A stretch of DNA of 64,000 nucleotides from Cyathus striatus (GCA_025738555.1 JAOVFP010000011.1:3472001-3536000); one strand, 5' to 3'. Positions 1 through 13,349 are shown, counted from the first letter of the stretch. The notes: generated from the letters alone by a model not told the origin. Made by a program: numbers and translations.

Positions 1-1191
1 CTTCTATTCAGCCTGTTGCTCAAAATGATTCTATCATTGAGATGCACAGTAGTGTATTTACCAAGATATATGTAGGGATATTCGAGCAGAAACACCTTGC
101 TCTGAGTGCAGTAAAGCAACTTGCAATGCGCCAGAATCATAAAAATGTTGAATAAATACCCTAGATACTATTTTACACCTTAGATGCTGTGTCCCCCTAT
201 AATCATGGTCCATTTCACTCCAGATACGCTATCCCCCTAAAAATCAAGGAAATTTTGCCAATTTTCATCCCCCTATAACTGGCCAAAAATCGCTGATTTG
301 GTATCTAACATTAACCAGGATTATCTAGGGTCCTACGTCCCCCTCAAGTTAATGTCCCCAGAGCTGGTGTCGTGACGCCTGCAACATCACGTCCCTTCTC
401 CCTTCTCCCATGCATCACGACAACGATGATAATCCAGTGTCTTCGCAACGTCGTGGACGCCAAACTAACTGCCGCCATCACCAACACCACCTCCCTCTCC
501 TGCCGTCTCCCACCACCGCACCTCCACTGCTGCCACGCGTCCACACATCCCCATCTCCTTCACTGCTATCACGTCGCCTTGCATCCTCACTTCAACGTTC
601 CCCTCAAGTTAATGTCCCTGTGAGTAGTGCGATATCACGTCCTCCCAGCCAACTCCCGGCCAACTCCCAGCCGCCAAGAAAACAATGTCTTCATAACCGT
701 CGCCAATCATCGTCATTTCCTCCTCCTACACTCACCATCACCGTCTCCCTTTACGCACAGTTTAGCATTGTGGGTTTTTCGTCATTCTCATATACAGTGC
801 CTTATTGTTCTCGCGTACAGAATAAAATAGTATATTATTTCTGTACCCAGTTACAATATATTTTATCTATGATTCCGGACTCAAGTCATATCTCTCGTGT
901 TCTAACTTCTGAGCTAGTTCTCAGTAAAAGGTCAAATTGCTTATCAAACTACTAATCTAAAGAAATTCATCAAAAATCTTGAGGTAGTGGGCCTTGCCGC
1001 TTGCCGGCCTTATTCCTTTATTTCAAAGCTGGATCCATAATCACTTTATCAGTCAAGAGCCAAGCAAGGTTTGTCTCGACAAGGTCTGTGCTTCACGAGT
1101 TAAGAAAACAAAATGAAAAAGAACATATATGTACATATGTAAAAACAGTGCATATGCATCCCAAGTATTCCAAAAATTCCACCACAGGGAA
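1..1191. other. Intergenic, C-rich, with short direct repeat
   Basis: No supportable gene is seen. The first 360 bases hold several CCCCCT-containing stretches, and a run reading CCCCTCAAGTTAATGTCCC occurs near 340 and again near 600. The intervening CT/CA-rich DNA is open in several frames only because it is pyrimidine-rich. Around 985-1040 lies a piece (GTAGTGGGCCTTGCCGCTTG) whose CpG-decayed relative occurs near 61670. The 3' UTR of the minus-strand J-protein copy probably occupies about 1100-1191. Confidence 0.5.
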
Positions 1192-3383
1192 CTAAAACGG
1201 ATATCCACCTCTCCTCCCACCACCACCAAACCCACCACCAGCGCCGCCGGTTGAGAAACCAAATCCTCCCCCGCCACCGCCACCGCTACCATGGAACTGA
1301 GCAAACAGCTCCGCAAGATCGACATGGTTCATTCCGCCCATACCACCCATACCACCCATTCCTCCATCATTCATACCATCCTCATCGTCGCCCATATCGT
1401 ATCGCTCGCGCCGTTGTGGGTCGGAGAGGACGGCGTTAGCTTCAACGACAAGTTTGAATTTCTCCTCATCACCACCCTGTGCGCAAGCGCAAGTCAAACA
1501 GCACGAAATGGTAGGAAAATGGAAAACGAACCTTATCAGGATGATGTTTCAAACTCTCCCTCCTATACGCCTTCTTAATATCAAGCTCCGTCGCATCACG
1601 ACTCACACCCAAAATCTTGTAATAGTCCTTCGTCTTGCTCCTCTTCAGCGCCGCCTCGGCCTTCTTTAACTCCGTCTTCACAGCCTTCCTGTCCGCGTCC
1701 GAGGAAGCGTTTTCGATTGCTGACTTGAAATCGGCTATTGACGCGTCATACTTCTCGAGGTGGAGATAGATACGGGCACGCGTGCGGAGAGCTTTGAAGG
1801 ACTTGGGAAGGAGATTCAGGGAGGCGGAGGTGTCTGCTGGAGCGGACTCATATTGTTCCATCTGTGCCATGCGATCAGTACACGTTACGCTCAGGAAGTG
1901 GAGAAACAGACCTTGAGCAAAGTGGTGGCCCTGTTGCTCAACAACACCGCTCGAATCTCACCACCCTTCCCCTCTTCCTCCTTCTCCCCGACCCGCTCGA
2001 TTGCTTCAGAGTACAACTTCACAGCCTCCTCCCACTTGGCGCCCTTGAACGCAACATTACCCTCCTCCTTCAGCCTCTCAACGTCTTTCACGCGCTTGCG
2101 CAGCTGCTGTGCGGGGACGTGTCCAGGGTCGAAACGAAGAGCAGACGCGAGGTGCTGTAGTGACTGAGGGAGTTTGTTCGTTAAAAAGAGTACGAGACCA
2201 CCAATTACACCAATAGCTCAATGCCGATATAGGACTTCTAGACGGAGCCCGCAGGGAAAACTGCAACAGAAATAGCGCCAGCAAGATCATCCTTGTAATG
2301 TGATCCTTTGACTCGGACCAATTAAGCAGAAAAGCACGATGAGGGTGTGGAGGATCACCGTGCTTATGGCGGGCACTACCGATACCCCCAAACGGAATTC
2401 CCCGTGTCTCCGACGGCGTAACCAGAAAGAGCCCAGCTCAACCCGCTGTCCCATCGCCGAGTAAGGCTCTGCTGCTCTGCAGACACCAGAAAGAGCATGC
2501 GACCCCATAACATCAATCACTGTCATGCAGCTCATAAAATAATCAACAGAAGACCTTGTCACGTAGCTGCAATATTCTGTCTGGCTCCTCTCTGCAGATC
2601 AAGTGAAGGGCGTCCCGTCACCTCTGCGTAAGCACAACAGCCTACACCACAAACACATCAGAGTAACGAGCCAGTGGTAAATGAAATTGCAAATGAAGCA
2701 AGCCATCCACCAGCATCGCCAGAACCCTTACACCCCACCAGCTGCATCCATCGTCGCACAACTGCTCGATCATTCAAGGCCGCGAACAGCGCTAACGTGA
2801 AAAACGATGCCTCTACCCCACCACCGATGAACATTACGGAAAACTTAACCACCACAACTCACCGATAGCCTTAGAATACAAATCCACAGCTTCTCCGTAC
2901 CTCCCTGCCTTGAAAGCGACATTTCCCTGCTCCTTGATCAAATCGGCCTGCTTCGCCTTATCTTCCGGCGTTTGCGGCTGCTCCACATGCATAGGCGAAG
3001 CAGGTGTCGAAGAAGGTGCTGAGACAGGCGACGAAGTGCCATTCGTCGTCGGCTGTGGCGTAGGCTTCGACGATCTATCACAATGAAACGCAGCAAATCA
3101 GCAAGTCAAGTCAAAAAAGCGTAGAAAAAGACAGATATCACACTCACCCAGCCTCTTGTTCATTCACTTTCTCAGTGCTCCCGTTGGGAGATGCATTCTA
3201 ACCAATAATTTCGGGAGAAACCTCAGTCGCCACTGGTTGAGCCTGAACAGCACTAGCTCTCTTCTTCGCAGCGGCGGCCTGCGATTTTCCTTTTTTTATG
3301 GGCCATGTCCTCGAATGAGCGCTTCGTTTTGTTGGTGGGTTTTGCGTAGAAATGCCGGGTATCCCGGTCTTGGGCGAGTACAA
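1192..3383 (-). pseudogene. DNAJC7-like TPR/J-domain co-chaperone, best-preserved copy
   Basis: This resembles the TPR-plus-J-domain co-chaperones that hand clients between Hsp70 and Hsp90 in the cytosol. Exons read on the minus strand are about 3383-3148 (N-terminus), 3074-2863 (TPR1, ending KAI then a GTGAGT donor), 2163-1912 (TPR, VERLKEEGNVAFKGAKWEEA), 1861-1532 (last TPR plus J-domain start, [23 protein letters not shown] motif intact) and 1476-1192 (J-domain end, Gly-rich tail, GGYPF then stop). The introns at 1531-1477, 1911-1862 and 3147-3075 have clean GT-AG ends and keep frame. Two defects argue against a working gene. The exon for the second and third TPRs, visible in copies at 7.5, 12.0 and 41.5 kb, is missing between 2862 and 2164. 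The N-terminal frame also has a TAG at 3198-3200. The J-domain half could still be expressed from an internal start. Other copies in the window are much more decayed. Confidence 0.65.
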
Positions 3384-4225
3384 AGTCTAGAAATGGAGAG
3401 AGGGAGAGGAAGAGAGTGAATCCGTCGACGGTGGACGGGACGCGCGAGCTCTTGCAGAGGAATGGCTAAGGAGTATAGTCGATACGATCAGTACTCAGTG
3501 CTTCGTCGAGTGAGGTTACCACACGCCACATGGCCTTGCAATTGGGTGTCGACAGCATGGAAGATGAGTGTACTTAGTTGGGAGTAGCCAAGCCAGATGC
3601 TCGACATGGTGAGAGGGCCAGAGAAGCGTTGTCGGACTCGGCATCGGGGTGCACGGAACCAGAACTCGATTCCGTACTCGGACCAAATGTCTACTTACAT
3701 AATCGATATCGCCGCTAACAACTGTCAATCAACTCCAGCACTTCAGCACAAATCACCATCCATAAAACCTACGTGAGTGCAATTATGCCGTCCGCCTTTC
3801 TGACTTACTGACCTCTCGATAGGTGTTCGAGTCACCTTCTTCTCTGTAACAGCATCAGATACCAGAATATAGCGCAGAGAAAACGCCTGCCAGCTCTCTC
3901 GCCCTCAGATCAAATTCCTGCGGACTCTAATTGCCTCCTCCTTCTACACCCTGTCGTCCTCGAAACTAGACGCGTACATGCCAAATTTTGTGGAGCGAAG
4001 GAAGGGGTGGAAGGGTACTCACAGGCTCGGTTTGAATGCGGGAAGTTATGGGTCGAGGATTGAGATATATTTCGGACGTCTAGTAAGTACTTGTTCTTTC
4101 ATTTCCATTTCACGATCTGTTGTTGCCCGCAAAGCTGACATTACTTCGCAGTGGCAAACTACATGTAACGCCAATATCTCCGTGACTACCTTCGTCCCCT
4201 CGTAGGTTCTCTTTGTAACGACAAA
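3384..4225. promoter_or_regulatory. Shared head-to-head upstream region of DNAJC7-like copies
   Basis: This stretch lies between the minus-strand copy ending at 1192 and plus-strand relics beginning near 4226. Parts of it (about 3420-3700) align by eye with 43180-43340 upstream of the 41-43 kb copy, so it was duplicated together with the gene. Stretches near 3760-3960 resemble 10850-11000. It therefore probably held the original promoter. No TATA box stands out. Confidence 0.35.
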
Positions 4226-4480
4226 CTCGCGCAGTCCCCGAAACACCTAACCTCCACTCTGCTTTGACCCTCGACCCGTCGCATCTCAACAGTTATACAA
4301 GCGCGTGAAATACGTGGAGAGGTTTGACGACAAGAGTTACGTAGCTTTCAAAAACATCACGCGGGAAGAGCTGTAATCTGACGCGCTCGCAAAGGTCGGG
4401 GAGAAGGAAAGGTGGTGACAATAGAGCGGTCTTATTGGGCACCAGGGCTATTACGTTGGTTCAGGTCTGCCTTCTCTTGG
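4226..4480 (+). pseudogene. DNAJC7-like TPR exon relic
   Basis: After an AG at about 4226 the plus strand matches the TPR exon of the best copy base by base over long runs, for example CAAGCGCGTGAAATACGTGG and, near 4425, AGAGCGGTCTTATTGGGCAC. The frame is broken by stops and small shifts. It is an isolated exon in opposite orientation to the 1192-3383 copy. Confidence 0.55.
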
Positions 4481-5730
4481 TTTCGCCTTTGCGATGTACT
4501 GAGGAAGCGAGATAGTATAGGCGCAGCAACGCGCATTTACTTCCTCCGATATCAATCAGAGTCATGCAAATGAAGCACTTTCACTTATATCCCCACCTAA
4601 TCCGACACATCCTTTACTCATCGCTCCAACCCGCCTCCCCTTGCTTTTATTCGCCTCTGTTATCAATTCAACGCACTCTCCCGCCCTCCGATGATTCTGT
4701 AGCTCGTGGTTTGATGGTTATGCGCCCGATAACCCTGAGACTATGACACAGTGTACGCTGGTGAAAGGGATATTCTTGCCGTTCCCAGTCAAGTGGAATA
4801 GGGTTGCGTACCTTATGTTCAGAGCATGTCGCCCCGTCAACGCGAGGTTATGCTCTCAGGTCGTCACTCTTGACAATACACGTCGGTGCATCTCCGTTAA
4901 TCTAACGGATTCAGTGGCGGGCCGGCTTTGGAGTGCCCAGTGGATGTCTCGTTGGGACCAAGGAGACTTGATGCGGTAGGGATGGAGGGTTTCTGGCTAC
5001 ATAACAAGATTGTGGGAGTTATATCAGCGGTCACTCTATTTTCGAGCGTGCAGCACTGACTACACAATCCTGCGCTGGATACATCCTCACTTGTCCACGA
5101 CATCTCTTCCTGTTCCGTCCCCGCTCGGTATACCGTCCCTTACTAGCCCTCTTCTCACCAAATCCAGTACCTTCGGATAGCTATCAATTGGCCTTTTCTA
5201 TTGCATCGTCGCTTTGAGATGCGAACATTGTCTAACGCTATCGTCATTCAAGGCCCGACTCTTGCGTAGCGTATGAGCGGTGGACTCAACACGTTACCAA
5301 CAGCGCTTGGAGTATGTTGAGTTTCGTGGAATGGGGTTATTTCGCCTCCATGTTAACGGCTCACCGGCACCTGACATCTGCAATGCTGGTGCCCACTCTC
5401 TCGACCATCCTCTGCCTGCTCATAAAACCTCTGCGTGGTGCCCATTCCCCTCGTTAAAGCCTGGAATAACGATTTATACCCACAAACGAGCGCTCGTTCG
5501 AGGATGTGGAAGTTAGGAAGGGAAACTGCGGGCTGCCTCAGCGAAGAAGCTGGTGCTACGTCTCAGGCCAGCCTCAGGCTCAACCAATGGCAACTGATAT
5601 TTCGCTCCATTGTTGGTCATAATGTTTACTCCCTAGTGCTGAACCCACCAATAGCACAGAGAAACGTTGAGTGAGTGCTATCACTCTATCTTTCTTTCTT
5701 TTCGTCTCAATATTTTAGCTTGCGTCCCTA
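4481..5730. other. Intergenic, CpG-rich, no gene recognised
   Basis: No open frame here shows conserved motifs or splice-joined coding. Base composition is like the flanking relic-bearing DNA, so decayed pieces of the same duplication may lie here below what can be recognised by eye. Confidence 0.4.
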
Positions 5731-5734
5731 CTAC

Positions 5735-8575
5735 TTAGATCGTGGAGGTCTACACCATGACTTATGGCGAACAGCGCTTCATGACCCACATCGGGCCTGC
5801 TCAGGCAGCGCAGGAGCAGCTGCAGACACCAGAAGACAAGACCTAGCGAGATGATTTGATCAAGGAGCAGGGAAGATGTAGCTTGTAACATGAGAAGGCA
5901 TGGGCAGGATGTTACTTCGTATTCAAACGCCGCAGTAAGTTACGCTTCCTAATCTTTGTGATGGATGGCGGTGGGGTGGAGTATTCTTCGATTGAGAGTA
6001 GTTACGTGTTTTCTTTGGTTTTGAGGGGGGAGTGTAGTTTTCTTCTCGGTGGTGGTGGGATAATGTGATCGCGAGCACTCTGCATGATCTCTGCTTTCAG
6101 CTTGGTCAACGGGTGTTTGTGGGGATCTGGAAATCCTCGTGCTTCACATAGTGGTGTGCCTTTTCTGTCGAGCATTGGTCTCGAAACTGAGATGACGAGC
6201 TGGGAGGAGAATTGGTCCTTATGATTCTCCCATGCTCCTTATGGACTTTATCGAGTATGTGGGTTTCATTGGAGTAGCCAGCGGCGGCATCACCGTCTTT
6301 GGACGATAGCAGCTTGTACTGCTCTTCCCTAATGAGCAGTGGAACAGTCGCTGCGATGACTATTTGCAGTCCGCATGTACCCGTCTATTCTTTTTCTTCT
6401 GCAATTTCGTTGGCGGCATGGTGATCTTATACCTTTGCTCCCCTTGGTTCTTTTTGACATAGCCAGATTACGTTTGATTTCTTTAGAGCAACGAGCGGCG
6501 TGATAGCGGGTAGACGCCTTGTCTTGGAAGAGAGCAGATCATAGTCATGCTCTTTCTTCCCGGCTTAAGCCATTATTTTTGCTACCAGGCTTATGCGGCT
6601 TTCATTCATGCTTCTCTCGTTCACTTCTACTCATTCGCTGGCGGCGTGGTTATCTCGGGAGCTCCCCGATGAGTTGCTTCACTCGGCTGGTGGTGCGAGA
6701 CGGTTCGTCCTTTGTCTATCGCATTTTCGTGCAGAATCCTTGTCGTTGTCTTGCGGTTCAGGCAACACTTGTTGCTGCCTTCGCTTCTCACTTTGAAGGG
6801 GATGCTCGTGCTCGTGCTCTTTTGAGCTTCCTCGACCGGGTATGTGAACCAAGCTGTCGTAGAATGTGACGGAATACATCTCCATTAAGGAGGCAGTTGA
6901 AGATAGAGCTGTTTTCACGCCGGTTTTCTAACGTCTCTCGGAAAGTTATGTCTATTGTGCGATATCTTGATTCCTTGGGCAATGTGCGAGCCTCGGAATG
7001 CTCGCTCATTTTGCATCGCATTGGTTTGTTACGAACTAGATTGAGATGGCTTTTCCACTGTTGTTTTATCCGTTTTATCGCTTTACAGAGCACTCGAAGC
7101 GTTGGTGTGCTGGTGTGCGTTTTAGCCCCCTTGCTTGTATTGCTGTCACCGTTCCTTCAGGCTTGTTACGCTGAGATGGTTTTTCGTAGTCTGTGTTCTT
7201 CGCTTCCTTATGTGGTATCAAGGGGAGTCAGCCGGGACAGGTTTTGCTGTCGACCCCACGCATTTCACGCAAGCTTTATGGAACACCGGAATGACAATGG
7301 TCCTGACCATATTTCTGAGATCAGAAACGTATACCCTGTTGCGTTCCATGATTTAGATAAGGGCTCTTCCTCACAGTTGCATCCGTCACCTGCCTCGTAT
7401 AGTTCTATACTGTGCTCTTTATCTCCCACCCTTTCTCCACCTCTTCCTCAATTGTGCTCTTTATAACCTTGCTAACCCCTCCCCTCCGAAGACATGAACC
7501 AAACGGCTGCCCGACTCTCTCAAACACTTCCACTACGCAATCCAAGACCGCAAAACCGCCCTTTACACACTCTCTCAAATACCAAACCCCGCCCCCGGCT
7601 AGGAAAATGCCTTCGAAGTTCACGCACTAGGAGAAACTACCGCTCGCTCCCCCTTTCTTGTTAGAACTTGCGAACGTGCAACGAAGCAACAAGAGTGGAG
7701 GATGAAGAATCTCGAAACATATCCGCGGGACTTCCAAGACGCAAGTAGGAGGGGGGAATGAGGTATTGGAGGGGAGAGCTGGAGCTTGCGAGGAGAACTG
7801 GGAAGGCGTTAGGATGGCTATGAAGCATGTCGTTTAGTTTCTTTCATGGGTGCTATGCTTACGGTTGACTACGTTTCTAGGGGCGCTAACGTCCCGCGAT
7901 TACCTTATTCTTCGTGGCGTAGGCTAGTGCTCTTCTTAACGAACGAACGAACTCAGTCCTTGAATGTCTCGCCTCGTTGCTGCATTTCAACACAGTCACG
8001 TCGCAGCCCAGTAACTGCGTAAGCAGGGCTTAAGGTGGAGGGTTTAAGACTTCTAATTGTATTCTGAGACACTCGAGCGAGTTGGCGACAGAGAGGAGCG
8101 TTGTTGTTGAGAACTGGGCTACTACGTAGCTCATGGTACACTTCTCGATCCCTCTACGTGCCACCGATACTCATGGCGTGGTACATATGGAACTATATAA
8201 AGCCATCCCGGCCGACACCCCAGGCTCTCTTACACTCCTCCCCAGCTCCCTTGAAGCCATTCAGACAAGCTCACCTCGAAAAGCTCGGCAACAACTGATT
8301 TCGGGAGCACTCACAGACGCGAACAGGAAGGGCTAATGCTGCACTGAAAGGAGCAAGGATTCGTGATAAAGCAATATTCGGACTTGTCCTCGAAGTGATC
8401 CTCTACGACCCACATGGGCGATAGCGAAGAATAGATGGCATAGGCAGAACGAGCCATGCCGATCTCGCAGAACTGTTTTCTCAGTTCTCTAGTGGTGGCC
8501 GTGAAGGGTTTGGTTTCTCCTCTGGCGGAGGTAGTGGTGGTTATGTATGTGGGAGGAGAGGTGGGTACCCCTTTT
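5735..8575 (+). pseudogene. DNAJC7-like gene relic, nearly full-length order
   Basis: Recognisable pieces occur in gene order on the plus strand. TPR1 lies at about 5785-5935 (QLQTPEDK, stop, then LIKEQG) and ends at a GTAAGT donor. A 1.5-kb intron-like spacer follows. The TPR2-3 exon begins after an AG at 7491. A TPR exon begins after ACTCAG at 7956. The next exon starts ATGGAACTATATAAAGCC near 8187 and reads ADTPGSLTLLPSSLEAIQ. The C-terminal tail reads HADLAELFSQFSSGG and ends GRRGGYPF near 8575. Most of the J-domain, including HPD, is gone, and several stops and frameshifts are present. Because introns are kept, it arose by DNA duplication rather than retroposition. Confidence 0.7.
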
Positions 8576-8649
8576 CGTGTGTACATATATGTTTGATTTT
8601 TATACCAATTTTTCATCCATGTTGTGTTTGCCTACATTCTGTGGTGCAT

Positions 8650-10480
8650 TTGTATGAAGTACATGTTGAGTAGGTAACATCAATGATCTGGCCCATGCCC
8701 CGCGTAATACAAGAGAAATGACAATGTACCAGAACAATGTTGAGGCTCTATTGTAATATAGGAAAATGCAGGGATTACAATCAGCGACCGACGGGGACGG
8801 CCCATATGCAATGCGCTACCTAGTAAAGTCGAAAAGATACACGCAAGACCGATGACAACCCCGATGGTAGACATAAACTGAGAACGATCGTGTAGTATTC
8901 TCACAACGCGAGAAGTAGAGAAAGGAGGAAGCGAAACAACATCAAGCCACACAACTCACGAGCGACTATTAGTAGAGGGGAAATGCCCCCCTCATACTAC
9001 AGCAGAATGATCGCGGACTCTACTGGATTACCAGGCAGAGAAAAAGCACAGCGACGAGGAGGATCTTGGAAGTGAGGGTAAAGAACGCGGTGGAGTCCCC
9101 CAGCACAATTCGCCCCTTCCAAACGACGTTGTAATGCAGTATGGGATCCTCATAACAGCAGCTTCTCGCAAACTAAAAAGGCTCCCCGCAGTGTGCACAT
9201 ATACAGCGTAGAGAAGGTAACAGAACAAAAGACTGACTGCACCATCCACGTGTTACATTAGCGTAACCCATCGCATTCGTCAACGGGAACGCAGGACGAT
9301 AGCCTCTCCAAGCTCGCACGCCACGATGACTTGGAGGTCGATGAGGATCTTAGACTAGTATATACGTTTCCCTTGAAAACGAAGAGCACCGGGGTGCACG
9401 CTAGGGCACGATGCACGGCCCATATCACAGAGATGTAAACCATGAAGATGGCAAGGCTTCCTAGACGTGAAGCAGAATCGAAAGGGGAACAAAGAGCCTT
9501 AGCACCACTAGCCGGTAATAGGCACACCGGGGTGCCTACAAGATCATAACCACTCGCCGACAACGATAGAATGCATTAGAAACAATTGATGAGGTAAGAC
9601 CCTACAGGCTACAGGGATAAGGCCACAGAACGAATAGCATACTCGAAACGCAGACGAAGGCCCAGCGCAACTGGCTGCCAATCCAATCCAATGGTAGCTC
9701 GGCGAGGATCATACCACCCGCCAGCAACAAAGGACGGGGAAAAAGAGATACAGAAGATATCAGGTGCATGTACTAGGGCTGTTGAAGAGGCGTGCACAGC
9801 TCGTGAAGAGAATGGTCAGCTACGGTCTGCTCTCTAATGTCCGGGCACCACCCCTAGTGTCCGTAAAAAGCGGCCATCCAGATACCATCCTCGAAGGACG
9901 CCATTGCTCGATGAAGCCCGCGGGGTATGAGGAAAAAAGAGTGCATCAATATGATCAACCACCCTCAAAAGTGAGGAAGAAAGATATAGAGCTCATGCAG
10001 ATGGAGCATATACGTTGTCGTACAGAAGAGCCGAAAGGTCGTTGTATATGACAAGTGTTTTCGAATGCAGTACGCAAAGCTAGCATACACGAGCGAGAAC
10101 AGAACCCGACCCAGCGTAATCCCCACCAAACATGCATCGGTAGGGCATTCAAAATACCATACCACACCCGCAACGAGACGGTAGAAAAAGAAGAAAGTTG
10201 AGCAGGCGTAATAAGCCATCTACAGCACAGAATGGCACCACACTCCGTCCAAACCCGAAAGGAAGAATCAACCCACCGATAACCTCAGAATATACCCAGT
10301 AACTTCCCCAGCCTCCCTGCATAGAGAGCGACACCCCCCCCGCTCCTTAACGCGACCAGCCTGCATCACGTGAGCTTGCGGAGTCTGCAGCTGCTTGTGC
10401 GTTGGTAAAGCAGGGGTCAAACCAGGCGACGTAGTGTCGTTCTTCGCCAACGTTTCAAGGGAAGGATATTGAACATCTAC
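8650..10480 (-). pseudogene. DNAJC7-like 5' fragment (TPR1 plus intron 1)
   Basis: The TPR1 exon is readable on the minus strand at about 10290-10460 (LQTPQAHVMQAGRVKERGG in a broken frame). Downstream, 8650-10280 is the same intron-1 spacer seen at 13350-14540; for example CGGTGGAGTCCCCCAGCACA near 9090 corresponds to GCGGCGGAGCCGCCATCACG near 13640. No TPR2 or J-domain exons follow, so the duplication ended within intron 1, immediately beside the tail of the plus-strand relic ending at 8575. Confidence 0.55.
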
Positions 10481-12020
10481 CGTGAAAGGGGAGTGCGTAT
10501 CAGTAAGTCAATCAAAAGAGCAGAAACACATATGTCACACCCACCCAGCGTCTTGTAAGTTGACCTGGCCTATCCATTCTCCGTGCCATTGGAAGACCGG
10601 GCACTGCCTGGGGGCAGGGTGGTATACAGCTGGGCTTCTTCTGGTGCGTGTTCTAAATCGCTGGTGTGGTATCTTTGTAAGTGTTATCATCATGATCGAG
10701 TCTCGAGCATGATTGAGGTCGGTTGCAACTTGCAAGAGGAGCGCGAATCCGAACGAAGCGTGTTTGGCGTCGCATCGATTACATAACATACCCACCACAT
10801 GATCGCGTCGACCCTTTTCAGATCGTCTTACTCAATCCCAAACCACCATGAACGACCTTATGTGAGTGAGGGACGTCGTCGGCCTTTCTCTCTCTTGCTA
10901 ACTTCTTCTACTTATTAGTGATATCGATTGGTCTGCAATCCACGGCTCTCTGGCGCTGGAGGAACACTGAATAACATCAAACATCGAACTAGAGCGATGA
11001 CCTAGACGCATGCCGACCCTCTCGCGCTCTGCATTACTATTCAAAGTGCTGCACGGCGACGGGAAATACTGCTTATATCTCGATGCTTACTTGCCAACTT
11101 TTTTAGACTTGAAGTAGTTGAAGTAGCAAGAGGGGAGGAAGGTGATTACCCTGGCTTAGGTGGAATCCCAAAGGCTCTGTCTGCGCGGTTTGCGTGGAGG
11201 ATTAGGTCAGGGCTTACGATGTGATAGGATGGTTACATATTGCGTAGGTCTTCCTTCTTTCTGTATTTACTATGTGTTAATAACTAAGATACTGATAATA
11301 CTGCTGTGGCAGACCACGTTCCCGAATTCCTTCATGCTCCTTGGACTCTTCATAATGAGTACATCGATGAACTCTTGCACTACTTCGACACCTCGCCTCC
11401 GCTTTTTCCGACCTGGGGCATATCGTCCATGAATGACTGATTAAGGGCGCGAAGACGTAGAGAGACGTTAGGACAGTTGGTGGTGTGGCTTCAAACTCAT
11501 CAAGCTGGAGGAGTTGTCTCCGACGCGCGGGCGGGGGTTAAGCCGTTAGGGTACGAGGGGAGGAATGGTAGTGAGGTTAGATCTGTGTTACTGAGTAACA
11601 AGGTTACTTGCATTGCGTAAGGTCAGTTATATTGCCTTCCCTTCTTGCCGTGGCTTCATCGAGCTCTCAAGACGTTGCTGGCTGTACCCGTGTGCACTCT
11701 CAGCCTCTGGGCTTGTTGCTATTGTGGTGCAAAGCTTGTTATGACTGACGTGGCCTCTATTGGAGGCTAGCCCGCCGCCGACCACATGTGTCTCACGCAG
11801 GCTTTGTCGAGCACTGGAACGACACTGGTCCTGGTCTTGTTACTGAGACCAGGAACGTATACGCCGATGTTGCTCCAGGTTCTCGATGAGGGCTCTTATT
11901 CACAATTGGATCTATTAACTGCTCGTCGTACAAATCTTCTTTCTGTCTTCTTTATTTACCTCCCTTTCACTACCTCTTTCTCTCCTTTCACCCACTCTTT
12001 ATGACCTTGCTAATCCCCCC
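10481..12020. other. Upstream region and spacer between divergent relics
   Basis: The minus-strand fragment ending near 10480 and the plus-strand relic beginning near 12028 diverge from this stretch. Bases 11770-12020 match 7240-7480 (for example AACGACACTGGTCCTGG against AATGACAATGGTCCTGA), so this is the 3' part of intron 1 of the plus-strand copy. An ATG followed by a GTGAGT donor lies near 10848-10863, but I could not follow it into a coding exon. Confidence 0.4.
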
Positions 12021-12027
12021 ACCGCAG

Positions 12028-13190
12028 ACCTCAACCGAATCGCTGGCCGACTCTCCCTCGAGCGCTTCCAAGCGGCACTCCAGGACTGCACATTGCTCTC
12101 CCGCACTCCCCCTTAAAGATAAACCCCTCCGACTAGCAAAACGGCTTCACGCACTCGGCGAAATTACCTTCCCGTACTCTGCTTTGCGTAACTTATTCTC
12201 ACTGGAACCCGTCAACGTGCAGACCCCGCCGGAACTTCCGGATGCGAGGGGGAGGATGGGGTGGGGTATGGAACTCTTGAGTTCGGATAGGTGTTTGCAG
12301 TTGAATGAGACGGGGAGCTCCGGAGTGGAGAATTTGGAGGATGGAGCAAGTTGGAGTATGCAAGGTGGAACGGGACTGGGCTGGGGTGGGTGTCAAGTAT
12401 GTCGTTGGGTTACTCTCGTGGTACTTTGCTTATGGTTGCTATGTTTCTAGTGACGTTTTTCGTCTGGCACTGAAATACACTGATACCTTACTCTCTGCGG
12501 CCTTGACTCTTAATGAACGAATTTCATCCATGTATGCAACGTCTTGAAACTCGTCTCGCCACTGTATTTTGACCATGGATACGTCCCCACAGCAGCTGCG
12601 CAAGCTGAGGGATTGGGGGAGGGTAATACTGTCACTTCAAGGCCGCTAAGTGGGAAGAGGCGGTGCGGTTGTACAGAGCAGGTCGGAGAGAAGGAGAAAG
12701 AGGGTAAGGGGAGTGTTATCGAGAACCAGGACAACTGTAATGTCTGAGGTACGTTTTCCCATTCCATCTTACAGAGCGATACTCATAAGCGGTACAGATG
12801 GAATAATATAAAGCCGCTCTGACCGACGCCCCACCCTCGCTTACACTCCTTCAAAGCCCTTCGCACACGAGCTCTTACCCATTTCCACCTCGAAATGCTT
12901 TATGTATCGATAGTTGATTTCGATAACGCCACTGAGAACATATTCACATGCGCGGACAGGAAGGTATGAAGCTGTGCCGAAGAGGAGCAAGATGATGAAC
13001 TGATTAAAACTTGTAGTTCAAGCCAACATTGTCATGTGCGACTCACGATGGCGCGAATAGTAGGAAGTTGGAGAAGGTGCTGACGATGGCAGAATGTGCG
13101 GAATGACCTTAGTGGTGATGGTGGTGGGAGCACTTCAGTTTTTCGGGGGTTGGAGTGGTGAGTTCGGTGGTTGGCTACTGAGATTTGAGT
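12028..13190 (+). pseudogene. DNAJC7-like relic, TPR2-3 to C-terminal tail
   Basis: The TPR2-3 exon starts after ACCGCAG at 12021-12027 and reads LSLERFQAALQDCTLLSRTP before a stop. A TPR exon follows at about 12530-12750 with the CAGCAGCTGCGCAAGC run. The next exon starts ATGGAATAATATAAAGCCGC at 12798 after a GGTACAG acceptor. Traces of the glycine-rich tail lie at about 13080-13180. The short intron between the last two exons (GTACGT to GTACAG) is preserved. The J-domain core is deleted. The 3' flank shares TACATTCTGTG with the 8.6-kb relic, which shows that the two are copies of one longer segment. Confidence 0.65.
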
Positions 13191-13349
13191 TTACATATGT
13201 ACATTATACATATACACTTGATGATTTCTATACATCTTGCGTTTACCTACATTCTGTGATGCATTTGGCACGAAATGCTACGAGTGTAATGACTATTGAC
13301 CGAAAAGCCTTGATGGATGCATAGATGAGCTTTACGACAGACGAGAAAG

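Noticed and set aside
410..955. 181-codon His/Pro/Ser-rich frame
   Set aside because: Pyrimidine-rich DNA is open in several frames here; there is no domain, and competing frames overlap it.
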